From: Thermoanaerobaculales bacterium
Lineage (GTDB): Bacteria > Acidobacteriota > Thermoanaerobaculia > Thermoanaerobaculales > Sulfomarinibacteraceae
Length of the DNA: 13,012 nt
Direction: 5' to 3'
Assembly (NCBI GenBank): GCA_029938595.1
Contig: JAOZUP010000071.1
Coordinates: forward strand, 1-13,012
In this document: piece after piece, positions 7,959 through 13,012 of the stretch
Layout: each line of letters starts with the position of its first letter
How positions within the stretch are numbered: the first letter of the stretch is position 1
Translations under genes and position numbers: made by a program
Notes under the pieces: generated by a model
Seen by the model: only the letters and a program-made list of their open reading frames with translations
The model's database searches: none
Told to the model about the DNA's origin: nothing

Positions 7959-7987
7959 AGAATACTTCACCTGTCGCACGCTGGCAA
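7959..7987 (-). promoter_or_regulatory. Sigma70-type promoter of gdhA
   Basis: On the minus strand TTGCCA (7982-7987, 5/6 to the -35 consensus) is separated by exactly 17 nt from TATTCT (7959-7964, 4/6 to the -10 consensus). Initiation near 7952 would give a leader of about 60 nt ending in the AGGAGG site. Confidence 0.65.
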
Positions 7988-7992
7988 CCCTC

Positions 7993-8010
7993 TTGTGACC
8001 CTGTTCACAA
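7993..8010. promoter_or_regulatory. CRP-type operator upstream of gdhA
   Basis: TTGTGA-N6-TCACAA is a perfect 6+6+6 inverted repeat matching the CRP core TGTGA-N6-TCACA. It lies 5 bp upstream of the predicted -35 box, centred about 50 bp upstream of the likely start site. That position fits a CRP/FNR-family regulator acting on the promoter. Which family member binds, and whether it activates, cannot be told from this window. Confidence 0.6.
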
Positions 8011-8052
8011 TAGTCGGCGGAGCAATTTTCAGAGCCTACTGAAAAACCGGCT

Positions 8053-8300
8053 ATGGCTGTCATCCGGAGAATTCCAGGGCCCTTCGGACCGACAAAACAA
8101 GAAATGCAACGGGTGTCCGGCCTGTGATCGCTATCGCTATCGGAATCGCAATCGCTATCGATGCGCCCCGTGCCAATTCGGCCATTCGATAGCGATACCG
8201 ATAGCGATAGCGATAGCGAACTGGCGGGTGTTCCCCCTCAGACTGACAGTCCTACCTATGTCATTGGCAAGGTTTTTCAGGAGGCTTAGCTAACGCCTCA
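8053..8300. repeat. Intergenic repeat element, copy A (hexamer hairpin core)
   Basis: Non-coding element of ~245 bp, duplicated at 11397-11637 in the same orientation. Shared blocks include ATGGCTGTCATCC at one end, CAGGGCCCTT, and GACAGTCCTACCTATGTC near the other end. The core is a long hairpin with 34 nt arms (8128-8161 and 8186-8219) built of TATCGC-like hexamers and pairing at 30 of 34 positions. The loop region carries GCGCCCCGTGCC. One edge abuts the TGA of the 991-residue protein gene, with a small GAGGC/GCCTC hairpin just after the stop. Open frames through it are low-complexity and are not conserved between the copies. Confidence 0.85.
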
Positions 8301-11276
8301 TCACGGCTCGAGGATGATCCCCCGACTCGTCGACCCATCCACCAGCACCTGGGCCGGATACTCGAGACGAAGGTGGCGGACGACGCCGTCCATGGCGACA
8401 GTCATCGCCTCCTGCCGATCGAGCCAATCCCAGTTGATGGACCCGCTCCCATCCTTCTCGTGAACCGCGAAGAAGGCGACTCCGTAGCAGGTTAGGTTGT
8501 GGAAGAAGTGAGAGCCGAAGGAGGGCTCGACCTGGAGGTCCGAAAAATCGGTCTCGACAATCGCGCGAACCGAGGAGATCTGCGGCCAGGTGACCGGAAT
8601 GCCGAGCCACGGGTCGCGCGATCCCCACCGCCCCGGGCCGATCAGGATCGAGTGCCGTCCGTCGCGCCGTAGTTGACGGTTGATCTGCTCGATGATGACG
8701 GCCGTATCGGCGGTCTGGGAGCGGTCGATCCGGCGGGGATCGACCACCAACAGGTCGGCGATGGTCTCGCGGCGGCCATGGCCGAGAGCGACCTCGGATT
8801 GCACCACGGCCCGCCCGATCGCTTCCTCGTCGAGGTCCACATCCACATCCATTTGCTCGAAGACCATCGGCCGCAGCTGAAGAACGTTGAATGTCTGGTG
8901 TCGTCCCAGACCCGGATCGATGTCAGCCGCGAACTCGATTTCGGCCGGGCTCGCGAGCCCCTGCTGGCATGTGTCGAGAAGGCGTGTAAGGATCTCCGGC
9001 AGGGGAATGGTCCGTCCCCTGAGGAGGGCGTCGAAGGTGATCAATGGCGCCCCGCCATCCTCGAGGCCGGAGACGATGCGGTCGTTGGCTCGATCATAAG
9101 TAGATGCGAGCGGTGAGGCGGCACCGTCGCGCACCGCCTTGATCATCTCCTCGTGCAGGAGGTTGGCGTCGGTCTGGACGCCTGGGATCACGTCGTTTCG
9201 CGACAGATCGAGTGCGTAGAATCGTCGTTGTGCGTTGCGCAGGATGTCCTTGACCGCCGAAAACTGGGGCAGGACCTGCGGTTGCCGCGGACAGAAGCGG
9301 AGCGCCTCGAAACCTTCCACCACCGACTTGCCGAGACCGAGGGCCACCTGGGCGACGCCGTCCTCCGGCTTCATGTCGCCGAATGGATAAAAGTTGTACG
9401 AGGCAGCGGTGCCCGAGAATGTTGGGTAGAAGCGGTCGCCGCGGCGGCTGCCGACCAACCGCTGGACCAGGACGGCCATCAGCTCCTCTTCAATCCGGTA
9501 GGGTGTGGTCTCGAGGTAGTCACGCGCGGTTTCGAAGAAGGTGGAGGCGTAGACCACCTTGATCGCCTCGAGGAGTTGGGCGAGCCGGATGTCGAGCGAG
9601 GGGTGATTATTGGGCAGCATGATTGTTGCGTAGACGCCGGCGAAGGGCTGGTAGACCGAGTCCTCGAGAATGCTCGACGAACGGACTGCGATGGGCTCGC
9701 AGACTCGTTCGAGGAACGTGCCGAGATCCGACCGCAGCGTGTGCTGGAAGCGGGCGCGCCGGAAGTAGTCCAGGACCTGCTGATCCTGCATCTCACCGAC
9801 GCGGGTAACGAAGCCGCGCAAACGATTTTCCTCGAGAAACTCCTCGAAGACATCCGCGGCGAGGACCACGGTCTGCGGGATGGCGACATCGACCCCTTCG
9901 GTGTCGAGCATCTCGTGCGCAAGGATCTTGTGCATGAAGGCCAGCCCGCGGCCTTTGCCGCCGAGGGAGCCCGATCCGATTTTGGCGAATGCGGTGAAGT
10001 CGCTGAACCGCGAGACATCGAAGTCGGTGATGACGTGCTGCTGGATCTCCCGCAGATAGCCGGTGATGGTGTTGATCAGATAGCTGCGAAGATCGGACGG
10101 CGACGGGAACTCGGTCACCTTGCGCGGGCGCAGCATCGAGGCGAGCTCGAACTCGGTGCGGGCCTTGAGCCAGGCCGAAAAGTGATTGCGGCTGGCGTGG
10201 AAAACGAGGCTCTCGTCGGGGACCTCGGCCAGGCACTTCAGCATTTCCCGCATGCCGGACGCGCGTGCGATGGGTGTGCCGTCCGGGAGTTTGAAGATGA
10301 AGTCGCCGAAGCCGAAGTGATCGAGGATGTACTCGCGCAGATCCTCGAGCAGATGAGCCGATTGCTTGCTCATGAACTCGGCACCGGCCGCGATCGCCTT
10401 CAACTCGTGCTCCGGGTCCATCGACTGCACCAGGATCGGAATGTCCTCGTCGTGCTCCCGGATGTTCTCGGCGAGCCGGATGCCGGCCTCGAAGTCGAGC
10501 TCGCCCTCGCGCGGAAAGCTGACGTCGGTGATGACGCCGAGGACGTTGCCCGCGTATCGTTCGTAGAGCCCCCAGGCCTCCTCGTAGGTCTGCGCCAACA
10601 GGATCTTGGGACGGGCGCGGATACGAAGAAGCCGGTGCGAGAGATTGATCCCTTCGGACATCAGGCGGCCGGTCTGGAGTGTGATCTCGGTGTAGAAGTG
10701 GGGGAGGTAGACGGAGTAGAAGCGGGGCTCGTCTTCGACCAGGATGATGGCCTGCACGCCCCCGACCAGAATGTCCTGCTCGGCGTTGCGTTGATCCTCG
10801 ACCTGTTTGATCATCGCCAACAGCGCCTGGACGTTACCTTGCCACAAAAAGGTCCAGTCGAGCTCGCCGGACGAGCGCACGTCCTCGAGCCACGGGAGCT
10901 CCCAGGCATGGGCGGCGATGAGCCCCACCGGCAGGCGGGGATGGGATTCCTTGATCCGGTGCACGAGTTCGCCGATTTCCATGTCGGGCAGGCGGGGGGT
11001 CGTAATGACCATGTCGAAAACGCGTTCGTCGATCAGCTCGAGCGCTTTGGATGCCTCGGTGACTCGTGTGAAACGGGGTGCGAAACGAAGGTTGAGATCG
11101 AGGTTTCGATACTCCTCGAGGACCAGCTCGGTCAGCTGTCCATCCTCCTCGAGGATGAACGAGTCGTAGTGGGATGCAACCAGAAGAATCTCGATGATGC
11201 GGTACTTCATCAGTGCCGAGAACTCCTCGGTGTGCATTCCGTACCGGCTTCTCAGCTCGATGGTGTCTTTGCCCAT
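8301..11276 (-). CDS. Dual receiver-domain PPDK_N protein with GPGRWGS C-terminal module
   Basis: A 991-residue multidomain protein. Residues ~26-160 form a receiver-like fold whose phosphoacceptor position reads VITTPRLPDME (90-100), with Thr where Asp is expected, so it is degenerate. Residues ~176-318 form a second receiver with acidic pair Glu181-Asp182, phosphoacceptor Asp251 in ITDVSFP, Ser285 and Lys304, so it should be phosphorylatable. Residues ~430-803 are PPDK_N: IGSGSLGGK (433-441), AVRSSSILED (530-539), GLGKSVVEG (647-655), EIEFA (779-783), LQLRP (799-803). The C-terminal module has GPGRWGS (880-886) and GSHFFHNL (921-928). No phosphohistidine swivel or TIM barrel is present. It is the closest paralogue of the protein at 4860-3070. 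The start is uncertain: the ATG at 11276 lacks a clear ribosome site, and Met14 or Met23 are alternatives. It appears to couple a two-component signal to ATP-dependent phosphotransfer or nucleotide binding; this is inference. Confidence 0.9.
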   Translation of the reverse strand: MGKDTIELRSRYGMHTEEFSALMKYRIIEILLVASHYDSFILEEDGQLTELVLEEYRNLDLNLRFAPRFTRVTEASKALELIDERVFDMVITTPRLPDMEIGELVHRIKESHPRLPVGLIAAHAWELPWLEDVRSSGELDWTFLWQGNVQALLAMIKQVEDQRNAEQDILVGGVQAIILVEDEPRFYSVYLPHFYTEITLQTGRLMSEGINLSHRLLRIRARPKILLAQTYEEAWGLYERYAGNVLGVITDVSFPREGELDFEAGIRLAENIREHDEDIPILVQSMDPEHELKAIAAGAEFMSKQSAHLLEDLREYILDHFGFGDFIFKLPDGTPIARASGMREMLKCLAEVPDESLVFHASRNHFSAWLKARTEFELASMLRPRKVTEFPSPSDLRSYLINTITGYLREIQQHVITDFDVSRFSDFTAFAKIGSGSLGGKGRGLAFMHKILAHEMLDTEGVDVAIPQTVVLAADVFEEFLEENRLRGFVTRVGEMQDQQVLDYFRRARFQHTLRSDLGTFLERVCEPIAVRSSSILEDSVYQPFAGVYATIMLPNNHPSLDIRLAQLLEAIKVVYASTFFETARDYLETTPYRIEEELMAVLVQRLVGSRRGDRFYPTFSGTAASYNFYPFGDMKPEDGVAQVALGLGKSVVEGFEALRFCPRQPQVLPQFSAVKDILRNAQRRFYALDLSRNDVIPGVQTDANLLHEEMIKAVRDGAASPLASTYDRANDRIVSGLEDGGAPLITFDALLRGRTIPLPEILTRLLDTCQQGLASPAEIEFAADIDPGLGRHQTFNVLQLRPMVFEQMDVDVDLDEEAIGRAVVQSEVALGHGRRETIADLLVVDPRRIDRSQTADTAVIIEQINRQLRRDGRHSILIGPGRWGSRDPWLGIPVTWPQISSVRAIVETDFSDLQVEPSFGSHFFHNLTCYGVAFFAVHEKDGSGSINWDWLDRQEAMTVAMDGVVRHLRLEYPAQVLVDGSTSRGIILEP

Positions 11277-11396
11277 GGTCGTTACTCGGCACTACGGTAG
11301 CAGAGAAGCAATTAGCTGTTAGGTATTAGCTCATCACAAGGGGCCGTAGATTGGGCCGCTAGTAGCGAATAGCTCGGCCGGATGTTGTGACCCCCC
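11277..11396 (-). promoter_or_regulatory. Structured leader of the dual-receiver PPDK_N gene
   Basis: A 120 bp gap between repeat copy B and the gene start. TCACAA (11334-11339) faces TTGTGA (11385-11390), and GGCCG (11342-11346) faces CGGCC (11375-11379), with a small CGCTA/TAGCG palindrome inside, so the transcript could fold. Three heptamer-like units (TTAGCTG, TTAGGTA, TTAGCTC) lie at 11312-11332. I could not choose a clear -35/-10 pair. Confidence 0.35.
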
Positions 11397-11637
11397 ATGG
11401 CTGTCATCCTGAGCCTTCCAGGGCCCTTGCAGGCCGACAATGCAGGGAATCACAACGGTTGGCCGGCTCGTGATCGCTATCGCTATCGGAATCGCAATCG
11501 CTATCGATGCGCCCCGTGCCCATCCGGCCATTCGATAGCGATTCCGATAGCGATACCGATAGCGAGCTGGCGGGATTGGCCCTTCTCAGACCGACAGTCC
11601 TACCTATGTCTTTGGAAGAGGCTCGGCTATTACCTCT
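11397..11637. repeat. Intergenic repeat element, copy B (hexamer hairpin core)
   Basis: Second copy of the element at 8053-8300, in the same orientation. The 34 nt arms at 11474-11507 and 11532-11565 pair at 30 of 34 positions. The first arm is identical to that of copy A, and the loop differs at only a few bases. One edge abuts the TGA of the propeller lipoprotein gene, where GAAGAGG and CCTCTTC form a 7 bp hairpin overlapping the end of the stop codon. In both copies the element therefore starts right after a minus-strand stop codon. Confidence 0.85.
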
Positions 11638-12738
11638 TCACTCGATCCACTCCGTCACGAATACGTTCGTCTCCCCAGGCCTCGAATTGTGGCGGTTGGA
11701 GCAAAAGACAAAGGTCTTCCCGTCAGGCGACCACATAGGGAAGCCGTCGAAGCCCTCGCTGAAGGTGATCCTCTCGAGATTCTTGCCGTCGAGATCGACC
11801 ATCCAGAGGTCGAACTCGCGTCCCTTCGGATCGCCGTAATTGGAGGAGAAGATGATCTTCTCGCCCGAAGGGTGGAAGAATGGGCCGAACGCGGCAACGC
11901 CGAGGTCGGTGATCGATCGTTTGTTGGAGCCGTCGGCGTCCATGACGAAGATCTCCAGCTTGGACGGCCTAATGAGACCATCGGCCAGCAGGGCCTGGTA
12001 ATCCTCGATCTCGGCCGGGTCTGAGGGGTGGCGCGCGCGGTAGACGATCTTGGTGCCATCGGGGGAGTAGAAGGGGCCGCCGTCATAACCGATTCGATCG
12101 GTCAGGCGCTGGACGTCGGAGCCGTCCAGGTTCATCGAGTAGAGGTCGAGGTCGCCGTCGCGCATCGAAGTGAAGACGATACGGTCTCCCTGCGGCGAGA
12201 CCGTGGCCTCCGCGTCGTAACCCGGGACGTCGGTGAGCTTGGAGAGCTCCGATCCGTCAGGGCGGGCGCGGTAGATGTCGTAGCCCGGATCGATGGGCCA
12301 CACGTAACCGCGGCTGTGGTCGGGTTGCGGTGGGCATTCGGGACTCGCCTCATGGGTGGAGGAATAGACGATCCACTCGTCGCCCGGCAGGAAGTAGGCG
12401 CACGTCGTGCGGCCGGTGCCGGTTGAGGCGAGTGATGTCTCCGCGGTCTCAAGGTCCATCGTGAAGATCTGATCGCAGCCGTGGGGCGGTCTCGTGGACT
12501 GGAAGATGAGATCGCCTCCGGCGAAGGAGAAGTAGGCCTCGGCATTCTCGCCGCCGTCGGTGAGCATCTTGAGCTGGCCGAAATGGGATTCCTGAGGGTG
12601 GGGTGCGATCATCCGGGGGAGAGTTGATGAGGCATCCGTGGAAACCTCTGGGGTAGGCACCTCGGGCTGCTGTGCGCAACCGGAGATGATCAGGGCGGTC
12701 GAGAATATCGAGAGTATGATCCCGAGTCTGAGCTTCAT
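11638..12738 (-). CDS. PD40/TolB-like beta-propeller lipoprotein
   Basis: A 366-residue exported protein. Residues 1-20 are a lipoprotein signal peptide (KLR, then a hydrophobic stretch) ending in a lipobox, IISGC, with Cys21 as the lipidation site. Ala at +2 favours outer-membrane sorting by the E. coli rule. The mature part is a series of PD40 blades of the form SPDG-KIVF-SxRDG-LY-MNLDG: DLYSMNLDGSDVQRLT, GPFYSPDGTKIVY, EIFVMDADGSNKRSIT, GPFFHPSGEKIIFSSN, WMVDLDGKNLERIT, PMWSPDGKTFVFCSN. This resembles the propeller of TolB and of DPP IV-type peptidases, but no peptidase domain follows. Two cysteines near the first blades could pair. The start is ATG at 12738, with GGAGGG just upstream; the open frame extends upstream to 12966 but that part lacks signal-peptide character. 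Probably a periplasmic or outer-membrane binding protein with unknown ligand. Confidence 0.9.
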   Translation of the reverse strand: MKLRLGIILSIFSTALIISGCAQQPEVPTPEVSTDASSTLPRMIAPHPQESHFGQLKMLTDGGENAEAYFSFAGGDLIFQSTRPPHGCDQIFTMDLETAETSLASTGTGRTTCAYFLPGDEWIVYSSTHEASPECPPQPDHSRGYVWPIDPGYDIYRARPDGSELSKLTDVPGYDAEATVSPQGDRIVFTSMRDGDLDLYSMNLDGSDVQRLTDRIGYDGGPFYSPDGTKIVYRARHPSDPAEIEDYQALLADGLIRPSKLEIFVMDADGSNKRSITDLGVAAFGPFFHPSGEKIIFSSNYGDPKGREFDLWMVDLDGKNLERITFSEGFDGFPMWSPDGKTFVFCSNRHNSRPGETNVFVTEWIE

Positions 12739-13012
12739 GGTCCCTCCAAGTCGCGAGATCGTCTCACGAGATGTCGAATGTGACAAATTCCTGACATTCG
12801 CGGCGCCCGTTCCCGAACGCCCGCCGACCACGGTCTCCGACCGCGGCGACGGTCGCTCACCGGTGCGCCCTCGGAACGCAAGCGTTCCTCGGTCCCGCCG
12901 GTTCGCGCCCTCGCGCACCTGCGGCGCGCCGGCGGGCTGCTGCATACCGAACGACCAACCCCCCACCTTTATTGTGATCGCGCCGATTCCGGACCTCTGG
13001 CCGCGTTTTCCT
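12739..13012. other. Non-coding upstream region with G+C-rich hairpin cluster
   Basis: No credible gene. Three consecutive hairpins occupy 12838-12936: CGACCG/CGGTCG (12838-12855); GGAACGC/GCGTTCC (12873-12888); and an 8 bp stem CCCGCCGG (12894-12901) with CCGGCGGG (12929-12936), extended inside by CGCGC/GCGCG. The stretch could be a structured RNA, a dispersed palindromic repeat, or the end of an upstream transcription unit. No T-run marks it as a terminator. Confidence 0.5.
12758..12800 (-). promoter_or_regulatory. Candidate promoter with overlapping inverted repeat for the lipoprotein gene
   Basis: On the minus strand TTGTCA (12781-12786, 5/6 to -35) is followed after 17 nt by GACGAT (12758-12763, a weak -10). 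A 7 bp inverted repeat, CGAATGT (12775-12781) and ACATTCG (12794-12800), straddles the -35 box and could be an operator. The -10 match is poor. Confidence 0.35.

Noticed and set aside
7838..8293. Plus-strand frame through repeat copy A with alternating Arg-Tyr and Ile-Ala residues
   Set aside because: The low-complexity peptide is the direct translation of the hexamer repeats. The matching frame in copy B (11397-11738) is shifted elsewhere by indels, so there is no coding conservation.
8270..8300. Intrinsic terminator after the dual-receiver gene
   Set aside because: A small GAGGC/GCCTC hairpin follows the stop, but on the minus strand it is followed by an A-rich rather than T-rich run.
9153..11300. 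715-codon plus-strand open frame
   Set aside because: Antisense shadow of the dual-receiver PPDK_N gene; no recognisable protein family.
8053..11637. CRISPR array or insertion sequence
   Set aside because: There are only two distant copies, with no unique equal-length spacers, no cas genes and no transposase. Hexamer and heptamer arrays are simple repeats, not repeat-spacer units.
12739..12966. N-terminal extension of the lipoprotein frame (76 extra residues)
   Set aside because: A clear signal peptide with lipobox begins at 12738 behind a GGAGGG site. The extension is Arg/Gly-rich, lies over a hairpin cluster and would bury the signal peptide.

Overview
The window is about 60% G+C and carries six protein genes, all on the minus strand. 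They are separated by intergenic stretches full of short tandem repeats and inverted repeats. Gene content (two glutamate dehydrogenase paralogues, three PEP-synthase-like ATP-binding proteins, a PD40 beta-propeller lipoprotein with a lipobox) points to a free-living, high-G+C, Gram-negative-type bacterium. The style of the intergenic repeats resembles deep-branching Acidobacteriota and similar phyla, but I cannot fix the taxon from sequence alone.

In transcription order (high to low coordinates): (1) 12738-11638, a secreted TolB/PD40-type propeller lipoprotein behind a G+C-rich hairpin cluster. (2) A ~245 bp repeat element (copy B, 11397-11637). (3) 11276-8301, a 991-residue protein with two receiver-type domains, a PPDK_N ATP-binding domain and a conserved C-terminal domain. 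(4) Repeat element copy A (8053-8300). (5) A well-formed promoter with a perfect CRP-type palindrome, driving a standard NADP-type glutamate dehydrogenase (7893-6538) that ends at a strong intrinsic terminator. (6) A nested palindrome with heptamer-repeat arms (6383-6486). (7) 6338-5049, a second glutamate-dehydrogenase-family protein that has lost two key lysines. (8) Three further short-repeat blocks (4871-5045). (9) 4860-3070, a compact PPDK_N protein, overlapping by 8 bp with (10) 3077 to beyond the left edge, a GAF-like/PPDK_N/C-terminal-domain/nucleotidyltransferase fusion.

The most unusual content is the set of three PPDK_N paralogues. All keep the motifs of the ATP-binding half of PEP synthase and pyruvate phosphate dikinase. 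All lack the phosphohistidine swivel and the PEP/pyruvate TIM barrel. Instead each carries the same ~190-residue C-terminal module (G-P/F-G-R-W-G-S/T, then G-S/T-H-F-F 40-43 residues later). They differ in attached signalling parts: two receivers, none, or GAF-like plus nucleotidyltransferase. With the two glutamate dehydrogenases between them, the inferred theme is nucleotide- or signal-controlled phosphotransfer near central carbon and nitrogen metabolism; no function is demonstrated. The second theme is a likely catalytically dead or repurposed glutamate dehydrogenase next to an intact one.
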